The translations under genes were made by a program, and so were the position numbers. Below the pieces are notes generated by a model. That model saw only the letters and a program-made list of their open reading frames with translations, was not told the DNA's origin and searched no databases. Of a stretch of 64,000 nt of DNA, positions 49,626 through 61,836 are shown one piece after another. The stretch comes from Lycocorax pyrrhopterus obiensis (lineage: Eukaryota; Chordata; Aves; Passeriformes; Paradisaeidae): assembly GCA_014706295.1 (NCBI GenBank), contig JACSVZ010000039.1:868001-932000 (forward strand), in the 5' to 3' direction. Numbering within the stretch: the stretch's first letter is position 1; every line of letters starts with the position of its first letter.

Positions 49626-51161
49626 TGACATTTTATTTAGGATCCTAAGACATTCAGAAAGCTGGTGCAACCCAAGGCCTTTGGGACATTTGCATGTTAC
49701 TGGTCTTGTAGGTACGAGAGTTTGGACAGTTGTATTCAGGCCAAGGTGTCCCAGGAGTTTAAACTACGGTGCATGAAAAGATTGGTTTTGAAGCCAAGAG
49801 TTGATAGACCCTCATGTAACAAGAACCACAATAATTATATGAGGTCATGTATTTATTGCCGTGCTAGTGGGTTCACAATGTCCCCCTCTAGTTTTTTGTT
49901 CAGAACTGCTTCTGGCACAAACTGACAGGTTCCTCAGAATGTGTGAACATTTCTCATTTCTTCTGGCTTCACGTTTGTCCCAAAATGACCCGATTTGTAC
50001 CTACAGGCTACAGCTAATAAATTGGATGTTTCACCCAAACCATACTTCACCAGTGAAGTTAGGCAACATTCAGGCTCCTGAAACCAGGTGGCCCAGAGTG
50101 GCACATATCCATACAGTTAAATGTTTCCGTCTCCAGAAGCGTGAAATAATCCAAAGCATCAAATAGAAATGGTATTTGACCTGTGATAACTCCCAGACTA
50201 TGTCAAAAAGTGTTTGGTGAGACCCTAGGCAGTGAGCCCAAAAGCATCCTAAGGGGCTGCCTAAGCCCTGTTGCAGCATGTGTAATCCTATCCAGTGCCT
50301 GGGAATTCCTGACTCAGGTACCATTCAATTTACTGGTACACAGAGTCAGACAAAGTTTTTGAAGGGATTAATGATATTTGCCAGCTGGGCAACTCGTCTG
50401 CAGCTGGCCAAGCATATTTCGCCTTTCTGGTCTGTAGGAAAGAAAGGGCACCTTTTTTGGTCTGGTCTCTTCTTCACGACACATTAGAGGAGAATATCAT
50501 CTCTAAATCCTACTTTACGAACTGTGGGCCAGCAGAAATGTGAAAATGGGGGAATTCTTGCTGAGTCTTATGTGGTCTGGAAGAATTTTTGCTGAGAAAA
50601 GATAGCTTGGGTGTTATGGTGAGCATGCTTAGTTTAGGTTAGGCACTTGAGCAAGCTGCGTGGGGAGCTTCTGACACCTCACTTTCCAAGGACAGGAAAG
50701 GGAAATCTACCCCCTCAACTGCTGAATACACCAGCAGAATTCCTTGGGACACTGCCCTGTACAAGAACCAATTATCTATTCCAATTGTCATTTGTTCAAA
50801 AGGCTTCAGGGAATCAAGTTTTGGTGTGCTCATGGGAAAAGGAGCACTGGGTATGACACAACCTTTGGTACCGAGCACTGTAGCCGGGCTTTTATGTCTC
50901 ACAGTTTTATACACGTTTGCTGACCAGCTGCTGCCAGCCTGGAAGATGCTTCTGGTGACTTTTTGCCAGGGCCTCATGGCACAAAAATGCTATGGTAAAT
51001 AAGTATGGTTGTTCCACAGCCATGATCCATCTGCCATGGCTTTTGCAGAAATGCAGTCAATTCATTTCAGGCCTGAAATGAGCACTGACACCCACAAGTG
51101 CCAGGAGAGTACTTTGGAACTGCTTTTCTCCCTTTTCTGTGATGCATGGACTTACACAAAA

Positions 51162-51354
51162 ATGAAAGATGCCCTCAAAACTGCCCTCCTGCTTCTGGCC
51201 ACACTGCCCCTGCATCTTGCAGCAAGAGGCAGTGAGTTCGGCACAGCAGCTGAACAAGCCGTGGGTACCAGGCCCTGGCAAGCCAAGAGCACGAGTAGCA
51301 CAGACAGGCTGGGAGCAGCATGGGCAGCTGCACAGCTGAGAAGCCTGAAGCTGA
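51162..51354 (+). other. Possible first coding exon with signal-peptide-like start
   Basis: An ATG at 51,162 with A at -3 opens a frame beginning MKDALKTALLLLATLPLHLA. It has a short basic start, then a hydrophobic core and small residues before ARGS, which resembles a secretory signal. About 64 codons later CTGA/GTAAGT places a strong splice donor at 51,355-51,360, so an exon would end in phase 1. The frame itself is open from 51,009 to 51,401. The mature part shows no known domain or dibasic processing sites. No promoter or downstream exon was identified. I could not match it to a known peptide hormone or cytokine. It may be chance in a locally GC-richer patch. Confidence 0.2.
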
Positions 51355-51401
51355 GTAAGTGTAACATTGCTGAAATTAAAAGAAATCATAGGCACACATA
51401 A

Positions 51402-51904
51402 AAAGTGGTAAATAGAGGTATGGTTTTGCAATCACAGCAAAGGTGGCAAGTTCTATCTCCAATAAGATGATTCACTACAGAAATTAGTAGAGCAGTAGGA
51501 CCAAGGAAAAATTAATTTTCACTGTAGCAAAAAGCTATGATTTCGGAAGCAATTAGATGTAAAACAAAAACTGATTAGTAGCTTGAAAGGAGTGACTAAT
51601 CAAACTGCCTGAAAATAAAACTGGCCTGAGACTTCAGAAGTGTTGGCATAACTGAGAATCTGCAGAATAGCGCAGAAGAGGAAAATGTGTTTTAAATAAG
51701 CAAGGCAGACCAAAATCACTTGGAAATCATGCCAGCAGCTGCTTAATAACTTACATATAAAGTCATGGACAGCTGTTAGAAGAAGCTTTGCCTTCACCAA
51801 GCTCGAATGAAAAGTATATATGACCAGTCTAGGACAGAACTGGTGTGCCTTGTCACCCAGATCCTCGCTGCTCATTTTTCTGTAATTTGGAAGATAAGGG
51901 GACT
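51402..51904. other. Unassigned non-coding stretch
   Basis: Ordinary AT-rich text between the exon candidate and the CR1. No gene or repeat is recognised. The minus-strand frame at 51,600-51,875 has no known relatives. Confidence 0.45.
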
Positions 51905-52860
51905 GAGCATGGCAGGAGATTTGACCTTGTCATAGAAGGAAATCAGGTTGTCAAGCAGGACCTGCCTTTCCTAAACCCATGCTGGCTGAATCTGATCCCC
52001 TGGCTGCCCTGCATGTGCCATGTGACAGCACTCAAGATGATCCTCTCCGTGACCTTCCCCAGCACCAAGGTCAGCCCAACAGACCTGTAGCTCCCTAGCT
52101 CCTCCTTCTGAACCTTCTTGTAAATGGCCCCTGTCATGATGAGACTCTGTCAACGAGACTCCTAAACAGACCAAAGTCTGCCCCCAAGAAGTCCAAAGCA
52201 GCTGGCTGTTCTGCTATACCCACTCCTTACGAGAATGGAAAAATCTATCATTTGATGACCACTAAGAGGCCTTTAACCGTCACATCACCCACCAGGCCTT
52301 TTCTGTTCACAAACAGCAGGTCCAGCAGGGCACCGTCCCCAGTTGGCTTCTTTTCCAGCTGTGACAGGAAGTTATCTCCCACACATTGCAGGGACCTCCT
52401 GGACTGTTTACTTTCTGCTGTCTTGTATTTCCAGCTGACATCTGGTAAGTTGAAGTTCCCCATAAGAGCAAGGGTTAGGGATTGTGAGACTTCTCCTGGC
52501 TGCTTATGAAATATTTCATCCTAATTGAGTAGTCAGAACAGACTCCTACCAGAACATGTGCCTTATTACCCTTCCCCCGATTCTTACCTGTAAACACTCA
52601 CTTCTGTCATCACCATCTTTAACCTCCAGACTGTGCAGACACTCCCTAACACACAGGGCTACCCCATCCCCTCTCCTTCCTCTCCTGTCCCTTCTGAAGA
52701 GTTTATAGCCATCAATAGCAGCACTCCTGTTTTGTGAGTCATCCCAGCGCATTTCCATGATGTCAACTATGTCATAGTTTTCCTTCTTTGCAATGGCTTC
52801 CCACTCCTCCTATCTGTTGCCCATTCTGCATGCAGTGGTGTAGATGCACTTCATCACAGC
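51905..52860 (-). pseudogene. CR1 ORF2 remnant (endonuclease / reverse transcriptase)
   Basis: In order on the minus strand: CIYTTACRMGNRQEE near the ORF2 start; DGYKLFRRDRRGRRGDGVAL (52,650-52,710), typical of the CR1 apurinic endonuclease; GNFNLPDVSW (about 52,460), holding the conserved GDFN-type motif with D changed to N; and GALLDLLFVNRKGLVGDVTV. Then there is a frameshift near 52,250 and HQMIDFSIL. After the DFGLFR piece about 200 residues are missing. RT segments IYKK, GKVTERIILSAVTWHMQ and SQHGFRKGRSCLTT follow. Stops and frameshifts abolish function. The catalytic RT aspartates lie in the lost 3' part. Confidence 0.85.
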
Positions 52861-53170
52861 TGGGTGATTAATCTCACCACCTTTTTGGGTGGAGAAGCCC
52901 ACATAGTTCCTAATGTGACCATTCTCAGGTGCATCTGTGGTTTCTAACCCATAAATAACCCTTACATCTTTGCTGCTCCATGGATCTCCATCTCCTATCT
53001 CCCCTGAGACAGCAGACCAAAGGGCCTCAACAGCACATTGACCCTCAAACACTGGTGTGCCACCCCAGGCTTATCTCTAGCAAGCCTGGTTTTATCCCCT
53101 TTCAAATCTAGTTTAAAGCTCTTTCAATGAGACCTGCTGACTCCTGTCTTTTTCCCCTTTGGGAGACGAG
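51905..53170 (-). mobile_element. CR1 LINE: end of ORF1, endonuclease and start of RT, internally deleted
   Basis: On the minus strand the element starts near 53,170. It passes the end of ORF1 (AGLIERALN then a stop near 53,108), then a spacer, then ORF2. The endonuclease spans about 52,850-52,250. A linker piece (DFGLFRSLVDRV) is at about 52,183-52,148, and reverse-transcriptase text runs from IYKK (about 52,126) to SFYDK (about 51,920). The 3' half of ORF2 and the CR1 tail are missing. That is unusual, because CR1 copies normally lose the 5' end, so a later deletion or rearrangement must have removed them. Sense is minus, the same as the CR1s at 38.9 and 60.5 kb. Confidence 0.9.
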
Positions 53171-56100
53171 AATTCACTGAGAATCCCTGTCTTGCACCGT
53201 TTCCTCCTTTACTCACCTTCTCCCCCATCTTCTCTTCTTTCAATTCTCTCCAACATTTTTATTTTTTCCTTACACTTACTCCTGTCCTGCCTAACATAGT
53301 CTTCATTCTAAAATTAATTTGGCATTAACATAGTTAATACTTGCAGCAGTGGCAGCTCCAAAGTTTATAACCCACAGAATCCTCAAAAGAAAATTTCTTC
53401 ATGTCTGTTGTTTCTGTGTGCCCACACCCATAACATAACACAGGCTTAAGAGAACTATATTGTACAAAAGATCAGCATAGCTTAGTCACAGCCAAAGTAA
53501 TAGTAACAAGACAAGAACATCAGAAAAACCAGAAAAATTGCCTGTGTGCCTTGCTGTGCTCAGCTCAGGCTGATATATGTCCAGCTCTGTGAGCTTGGGA
53601 TGACCAGTGAGATCCCAGGGGATGTGGACCTTGCAAACACAAATGTTTAAGAATTAGGTAGAGCATTTAAGTGCTATTTAAAATGTACTTATCTGAGGAG
53701 ATAAGTTACATTTGGCAACAAGCCTGTACCAAGTTTGCAATACCCCCTCTTGCATTATGCCACTACTGAATATCACTATTGAGACAGACAAAAAAGGTGT
53801 CTCCATCTGCAAAAACCCCTGGCTTTGACTCAGTTTCTTCTCTGAGTGGTGATCACCCAATGAGATGATGCAGAAACGGTTAATTTCTAGTCCCAAATGG
53901 GTCCTTTGTCTAATTGCAGGCTTAAGGGGACCATGTGGTATCAGTTACACAGGTCACATTTGGAAATTATTCTTCCTAATTTTAAACAGAAATATTGATT
54001 TCGGCACAATCTGAAGGTGGCAAGTGGATCTCAAAATAAAAACAACCCAACAACCCTAAAGAGATGCACCTAATGCTATCTAATAGAAAGTTAAAAACTA
54101 GATTCAGCTTCTCATGGAACAGATTCCTTGGTACATAATGTTTTCACGGGACTGTGAAGAGAACAAAGAACCTCTTGTCTCCAGCTAGTCACCTCATAAC
54201 AATAGAGATGAGGGCAGCTAATCTTCACTGTTTTCTAAAAGCCCTCTGGGCTCTTGAAATGATTTGGCAGCTTCTGTGCTGTTCATCATGCCCAAATTAT
54301 GAATATTCACAGTGTGCTCTCACTGGATCACTCACCCCTTACTGAAGGATAGCTTTGCAGATGCATATTCCCTCTGTCTCATTGAACTAATCTGTAAATA
54401 ATGGTGGAGTGTGCACTGGAACTTTGCATCGGCACTAGTTATATGGTTACTGTTTTGTGGCCAGTCATTCGCTCAATAATTAAACATTCATCCAACAGGC
54501 ACTGAAGGCGATCCTCTTGTGGTTCCTTGGAATATCCTAACAGACAGATAATGAGCAGACAGGAAAAAGAAAAGTAGAATATGAGATATCCACAGCGTCT
54601 GTCATTTTTAATCAAGTATTCTTCTCTGTCAGAAACACGAACCCGTGAAAACACAGACACTAGGCACAAGAGTCTCCTCCCCTTTCCTTTCCTTTTGATC
54701 TGCAGTAATGGTAAAAATTAAACAGTGACTGTTTGTTGCTGGTTGAAGCTTTATTTTATGGTTAATAACTGCAGTCTTCCTTGAAAAATATCAGAACAGG
54801 TTTTTCTCCCTCTGATATTTTTGTGCTGTGGAACACTCCTTACCCAGACCAAGTGGAAGCACTCAGAGAGACTAAAATATGGTATCTAAAAGAGAGCTAT
54901 TTACAAACACCCAGCAGAAGCAGTGCATGAAAGGCATGTGTCATAAAGTACACAAATTTGCAACTGCACAATACTCATGGAATTCACCCCAAGTTAAAAG
55001 AGGGGAGGGAGCTCATAGTTAGCAGGCACAATGCTTGGACTTATGTGCAGATGTAATGAAACAATTTATAAAATGGTAGGAGGATACAATCAAGGCCAAC
55101 AAAGTGTAATGTAATTCTTCTAGAAATTGGAACACAAGGAGGGAGAAAAAGAGTAAGCACGAGGCTGGACAGCTACTGGAAATTGCTACATCTAAACAAA
55201 CAGTGATACTAAAGGTCAGTCTGAATATGACATTTGGCTGAAGTCAAAAACAAAGAGCTAGTTGAGTAGCAATAGTTGTCACAGAACTTTTAGTCTATAA
55301 AATGTTTTTCAAATTTATTTCTTTTGTTTAAACAAGTTCTTGTGTCAGCTTTTTTCCAATACATCAATAAAGCTTTGAAGACAGTTGTTATTTTACAGAC
55401 AGCATCAAGGCCCTACAAAGACCTTTTCTATAATTGAGTTTACATATGAATAAATGTGGCAAAGTTGTCAAATTCGAGAGTTTCAGATGAAAACTGGCAT
55501 CCCATTGTCAATATTTTCATAGAAGAAACTTGATGTTTTGAAGGACAAATAATTATTGCTACAAGATTTATATGGAAGCATATTAGCCAAGTCAATCCAA
55601 TATCAGAAGGAGGTAAAATGTGGATGCCGTCTACTACAGAAGAAAGGTGTGGGTCCCCTGTAGGGCTAATAGCATCTGTCAGTTTCACATAGGTGTCTCA
55701 AATACCCTACATCCTCTAAAATGTCACTGGATGTCTATTTTTAGGCACTCACATTTCTTAATCGTGCTCAAGTCTTTTCACATTTTTTCTCCATTCTCTA
55801 AAATCCATTTAATAGTAAAACTTCTGTTTTAATACCAGAGTTCCATCTATTCCAGGGTGAGGTTTTCTGTTACACCATAGAACAAAAGACACATGAAGTA
55901 AAACAAAAATGTAAGTTACCGTGATCTCAGAAACTGTTCTCTCACAATGTTGCTCAAACAAAACTCAGCTTAGCCTTTATGACTCTGTTCTAAAGAAGGA
56001 GAGAGATCAACTAATCAAATAAAGTACTGCATGTAGTTTTAAAAACCAAACTCAATAAAAATCCACCAGTAAATTTTGTCAGCTAAAAAAGCTCCAAAAT

Positions 56101-59100
56101 GGGATACAGACATGGAATTTTCTTGCTTTGTAATGGTGACAAAAAACCACCATGACTCTTAATTGATCCTTTGGTGACATGAGCAGGTCACAGTCCAGGC
56201 AGGTAACAGGAAATATATCATCTATTTGAGTTGTGACAATTCAAGCCCTTCAATGAAGCCCTTAAACATTCATTTAATTAAGGTCCCATTGATTTCAAGA
56301 TCCTTTACATTAAGCATTTGGGTTAGTGCTTTGCTGATTCGATAGATGATAAAGTCATTTCAGTCAATACAAATGTTTTAGGGGTGCAATTACATCTGCT
56401 CAGGCAGAGAGAGTCAAAAGAAAAAATATAACTAGATGTAATGACATAAAATAAAGCTAGAGACACTGAAATGAGATATAGTACGTACATTTTTAAATTG
56501 AAGGTCATTATGCACCAGCACCAGAATATCTGACTTTTCCCTTTTTAAAATCATCATGTCAAGACAGATGAAGTTTAAATTCTATTTAATTTTACTTCAT
56601 TTATAATGTTGCTCACAATCTTGTAAGTCTTTCTGGTATTAAAGCCTAAATATTATATCTTTTGACTCTGATCTATTATAACCTATACATTAAAACCTGT
56701 ACATTATATCCCTTAATTCAAAGTTCATTTGAAGGTCTCTTTTTTAAAAACCTGCATTTCATTACAATTTTATTGACAAATACTACATATTTCTATTTTT
56801 TAAATTACATTGTTATATTAAGGATTCAATTCAGTAATCCCTACTCACAAATGTAGAGGCATATGAACTATTCAGCAAGTGTATGGAGCCATCAGAACTC
56901 CAAGCATTTGCAAACATAAACTGTGTAGTTCTGCCTGTAAGTGATAAAATGGTGAACTTACAGGTAATGCACTCTGTCTACCCCTTAGTCTGCAACAAAC
57001 TGTAGTATTTTGTAAAAACATTTGTGTTCTAGATTATTTGGTCTTCAGTAGGCCTCATGCACTGCAAATGCTGTAGCTATGGCTGCAAGTAATGCTAATA
57101 CTAAACTGGTTTGCACTCATATGCCTTCAGCTGGAATTATCTTAATATCAGTAGAAGTAACGTCCTGGAAATCTTGTATAGAAGTTTATATTTCAAAAGC
57201 GTTTTTGGGAATGGAAGTCCTCATTCTGCTTTCTATTGGCATTGGACTCTCTCTGATGACTTTCAAGTTTTAACATTAGAAGACTATTCCACCCCTTCCT
57301 CTGCATTTTAAGTGGTTCAACTTCTTTTGTTTATTTATCCACTACTCCAACGTTACCACAGTTATCTTTTCCCTTAGCCCTGTTCCCAAAACCCATTTTG
57401 GTGTGAAAAGAGCAGAAGCATGTGCATGAAAATGAAGGTGCAGCAGTTGCCACCTCCACAGCCTGTGCATGAGAAGAACAAGACATACATAGCCAGTTTT
57501 AATCAGATTTCAGTCTTATTTTCATTGGTATTTGCCTAATATTCTTGCATTGCACCTACCCCACACGAAGTATTGTGTTTATTGACAACACAATATGAAA
57601 TGAATGACCTTAATACCAAAAAATAAATGTAACTTCAAATTATGAGAGAATGTGAAGATATAAAATGCTGCACGTTTCCCAACAGTGTCTTTTTTTTTTG
57701 TGCAGAGTGGTAAAATACACTCAACTCTGCAAAACAAGATAACGCTTCTAGGATAACAGCATGCCCGAATGCACCAAAACAGAAAAAGTGATGGAGCAAT
57801 GGGAAAAGGGATGAACTATTCAGAGATGGAAAGTTGCAAACAAGCAATTAAATTGGTAAAAAGGGGAAAACAGAAAGAAAGAAAAGGAAATGTAAAAGGC
57901 TATAGTGTAACTCGAAACTTTTAAGGTTAAATACATAATTTAATCAGGAGAAAGTTAAGGTTCATCACAACAATGTTCATGATTTATTTCTGTACATATT
58001 GCAGACTATTAAAATAATAACTACACTGTCTTACATAAGTTTTTAAGGACATACTTTTAGTTCTGTATCTCAAGACATGGATTTGATAAAGAATTATGAG
58101 CTCAGTAATTTTTCTGGGTCTAAGATGCCTGAAAGATTTCTTTACTCAGTGATGTACTTTCAAAAATCTTATTAGTAGAGGGCATGTTCTGTATTGCCCT
58201 CTCCCAAGGGTTCCCAAGTCTGGGGAAATGAGCAGCTGAAGAGGTGCAATGTCTGAGACTTCTCAGTGTTGTTTTCACCCATAAACCAATCTGTATGTTT
58301 TATCTATTGCTTCCCTAAGCAAAGGAAAAAAACAAACCTTTCATCTTTTTCATTCAAATCTCAAATACTACTAATAAAAAGTACATTTCTTCCTTTTATA
58401 CAAATTTTTTTTCTCCCCATCATTGTTAACATTGACCATTTTGGGTATACTTATTTAAACAAGAAAATCCTTTTCAAGCAAATCAGGTCAGCAACAGCGA
58501 CTGGGACAGAAAATCAATAGGGGAAAAGAGCAATACTTTGGCAAAGAGAAGAAAAAGATTGCAAAATATTTTTGCTGCCACTTTCCTTGTTTGTTACTGT
58601 CCCACATCCAAGATTAAAACTGAAAATTAAATTCTAGGCATCAGCTCCCATCTAATTTTCTTTAAAATATTTTGACATATTTATCACCTAGGAAATAATG
58701 GAAAACTAAAGGAAGAAAAAAAATCTCCTTCCTTTAATTTTTTTTTCCCTGTGGAATAATGGAAGAATATTACTGAAAATGCTGAACAGCTCTAGCTACT
58801 GTATTTCACAGAAATATATGTCTAGGCACTCACACTGGAAAAGTGCAGTTAACATGACTGATAACTTTAAATATAATTCTTGAAATTGTTCAGTATTTTT
58901 CTTTTCCCTTTTCAGAACACAGTGTAAAAAAATATGCAGCAAATTAGTTGCAGCTTTTTTTTTTTTTCCCCCGGATGTGCACATCTGTGTTGCACTGGTC
59001 TGAATGAATCTGTTTCAAATAAACATTTGAAGTTGTCATACAGATAGGGCCTGCCCTAGACAGGCATAGGGTAGGTGGCTGCCTCTGGTAGCAGACTGCT

Positions 59101-60548
59101 TGGAGAAAGATTTTTCCCAGGTGCTGGCTCTGCTCTGCCTTCACCATTGCCTTTTCCCAGCTTCCTTAAACCATGCCATCAACACAAAACTTAAATTTTC
59201 AGCCATTTATGAAGAGGAGAAAAAAAGCCTTATCTTTGTCATCCTTGTGGTGACAGAACACAAGTTTCCTTGAATACTGTCTGAGAAGCTTAGGGTCAGG
59301 TCTGCCTCACCATGCCTACTTATAAACAGAAACAAACAAGCTCCTAGCACGTATTTACAGTTGCAAAAACTGCTTGTGGAGCCACTCTGACTCCAGTTAT
59401 CAGTCTGGTGTAAAGTCAGTAAATACAGGACCCATGAGTTCTTACAGTTTTCTTCAGAGAAAGCCAAACTGTGTCAAACAATACGTTAGAATAATCATCA
59501 ATGCAAGAGAGATTGCACCTTTTATTTACATGTCAATTGACTTCTGAGGAGGAAAATGAGGGTTAACATCTCCAGAGATTAAGATCCAGATCAAAATTAC
59601 TGAGTACCTTTCATAAACATCAAGTGTTATTATTCAAGATTGTGTTTTTCACTGGTTGTTTCACATTTGAATATGAATATCCTTAATTGTATGTTATCAT
59701 ATTTTCCCTACATCATAGAAGAAGTGTTCCTTCAAATTCCTGCTGCCATAGAAATGCTTTTAAAGGTATTTTGTTTTATAACATCATTACTTTTTCTATA
59801 TTTGATCACGTTCAGATTATTCATGATTAATATCATTGTAACACATTTCAGAATATTCATTAATTTTGATTCTTGAACATCTGGCAATCTGGCAATAAAA
59901 TTACCAAAAGCAAACAAGATTTATTAGCTAGACTCCTCAGACACTAGCATTCAAACAGAAGTGAAATCAAATAAATGCAAATTGAAAAGACTGCTGGCAC
60001 TTTGAAACCAAAATGATCTTCTAACACAAAGTTAGTTTTAGAGCCTTTAACTGCCTTTTTATTTCTGAGCTCCTCCATGAGCTTTAGGGATTTTTACAGT
60101 AACTTTTGCATGTTTTAAAATTCTACCTTTGTTGCAACATGAAAGATCTACAGAAGCTGCAAATTAAAAACTTGTTACTATCCATGTATGCAAGGAATCA
60201 GAGGAGATTGGTTACAATTATAATGATTTCCAAGCATAGTTTAAAGTATCAATAAAAAAAAAGCTATCACTTAATTTTTTTAAGTCTTATATTTACTTCT
60301 TATGGCAAATATGCTAATATAATTGTGTGATTATGTGACATATTTATTCAAATCTTCAGCTTTTGTTCAGTCTAATGATTGAAAATTATGCACAACTTAA
60401 TTAGAGAGAAGCGATCAATTTGTGATTTATGTCAAGTTCCATTTGAATTTGAAATTGGAATTGCATTTTTACCCTTAAAAGCATTTTTCTGTTGATGAGG
60501 ATGAACCCTAAAGCCAGTTTTCTAACCAGGAATGTATTCACTGTAGTT
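53171..60548. other. Unassigned AT-rich non-coding stretch
   Basis: More than 7 kb with no recognisable gene or CR1. Frames are under 90 codons and unrecognised. T or A runs occur near 57,689 (T10) and 58,955-58,967 (T13 followed by C5). 53,171-53,290 is pyrimidine-rich and may extend the CR1 further into ORF1, but I cannot show this. 60.24-60.54 kb is AT-rich, non-repetitive, and could be regulatory. Confidence 0.4.
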
Positions 60549-60780
60549 ACACAGAATCACAGAATTAACTAGGCTGGAAAAGACATCTGAGATCATCAAG
60601 TCTCACCTATGACCCAACAACACCTTGTCAACTAGACCACGGCACTAAGTGCCACACCCAGTTCTTCCTTAAACACTCCAGGGATGGTGGCTCCACCACC
60701 TCCCTGGGCAGCCCATTCCAATGCCCAATCACTCTTTCTGTTAAGTATAACTAATTTATTCCCTTTTATTTGAAATTCAA
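60549..60780 (-). mobile_element. CR1 LINE, 3' end, minus strand
   Basis: The plus strand reads ACACAGAATCACAGAATTAA, AGACATCTGAGATCATCAAG, GTCAACTAGACCACGGCAC and TAAGTGCCACACCCAGT. It goes on with CCTTAAACACTCCAGGGATG, CCACCACCTCCCTGGGCAGC and CCATTCCAATGCCCAATCAC. This is the reverse complement of a CR1 subfamily tail different from the one at 38.9 kb. The match decays after about 60,750, where it should continue into ORF2. Confidence 0.9.
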
Positions 60781-61748
60781 GATTTTAATGCAGCTGGCTA
60801 CTACCTCTCTTACCTCATTTCATTCATATATTTGAAAGTTCTGTCTCTCCAAGTCAGTTTGTGATTTGTGGCAGTGGCCACAGCTTAATGCAATGCAGGC
60901 CTTCTGCATGCTTCTCACCTAAGCTCTTTTGCCTGACGATGAAGTCAGCTGGAAATAGACTTGAGCCAGAAGACCAGCCAGCATGGGGCAATGTGTGTGA
61001 ACAGAGAGCCTGGGTTCCTTTTGCCACAAACATTAAATGAAGAGTTGAGGCTTTTATCATAGGCAGCTAATTATCACGGGCAGGTCATCTGCAACACAGG
61101 CTCATTATGCCACAAACATCACACCCTTGCTCTCTGCAGACTCCTGCTCAGTGCTGAACACAGCTATCTTGCTTCCACTGCCAGCTACAGCTGATGAGCA
61201 GGATTGCCACATTCGCCCAGAGCAGATCCCTTGCCAACAAACCTTGAAGACAAATGCTGGCTCTGCTCCCCAGCATAGAATGGAATTTGTATTCATGCTG
61301 TCCCCAGATCTGTTGGAGAATATTGTATGCAGGGAGGCCCATAAGCATCTCTGCAGAGTTAGTTTCCATTCTGCAAGGCTGGCACTGACTTGGAACTGGA
61401 GCACCAAGTACATCCAGAGAATTCTGGGCAGAGCCCTGTGGCTCAGGCTGGCCACACACCCACATCGCTCCAGCTTCCAGAGGGATGCATTTGCTTGAAT
61501 GCAATGCCAGGTTTACAATGGCTCCTTGTGCTTGTCTGGAATATGATGCAGAGATGCCCAAGTGACTTTTCAGGGGCAGCTTGCAGGGCAGTGCAATAAC
61601 GCAGCCCACACGGCAGCTCTAGAGTAACCAGCCTTCCTGTTACCCAGGGAATCCTATCTCCCACAGAAGTGCAGAGATGACTACAGCAAGAACAACATGT
61701 TTTTACTAAGTGCTTCATGACTGAACTATCTAACTTGTTGTTATTTAT
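60781..61748. other. GC-richer patch open in several frames, unrecognised
   Basis: From about 61,080 to 61,750 the base composition is richer in G and C. Four overlapping frames of 116-153 codons are open on both strands (largest 61,148-61,609, minus). The simultaneous openness of several frames points to composition rather than coding. None of the translations resembles a known protein. It might be a very old pseudogene or repeat. Confidence 0.35.
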
Positions 61749-61836
61749 GTCGTAGAATCCGTAGGCTTGGGGGGACCTATGGATGGAAATCACCCATTCC
61801 AACTCCTGTTCAAAGCAAGTCCAGCCCCCAAAACTG
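61749..61836 (-). mobile_element. Probable decayed CR1 3' end, minus strand
   Basis: The plus strand CGTAGAATCCGTAGGCTTGG, GGGGACCTATGGATGG, AATCACCCATTCCAACTCC and AGTCCAGCCCC follows the order of a reverse-complement CR1 terminus (ATAGAATCATAG, GGGACCT, ATCATCCAGTCCAACTCC). It is short and diverged, and the rest of the element is absent. Confidence 0.55.

Larger units (their letters stand above)
48672..51161. other. Unassigned stretch containing promoter-like site and hairpins
   Basis: Apart from the CCAAT/TATA pair and the twin hairpins listed separately, the stretch shows many medium open frames (up to 112 codons on the minus strand at 50,639-50,977 and 101 on the plus at 49,861-50,166). 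None matches a known protein. It carries no CR1 text. It could hold an old LTR or DNA element, but I cannot define ends. Confidence 0.35.

Noticed and set aside
49300..51000. Complete endogenous retrovirus or other viral insertion downstream of the TATA site at 49,373
   Set aside because: I found no primer-binding site, no gag/pol/env-like reading frame and no matching LTR pair.
51971..52174. Minus-strand frame overlapping the CR1 reverse-transcriptase segment
   Set aside because: It is an alternative frame of the same CR1 text; the true CR1 frame at 51,943-52,137 gives the recognisable RT residues.
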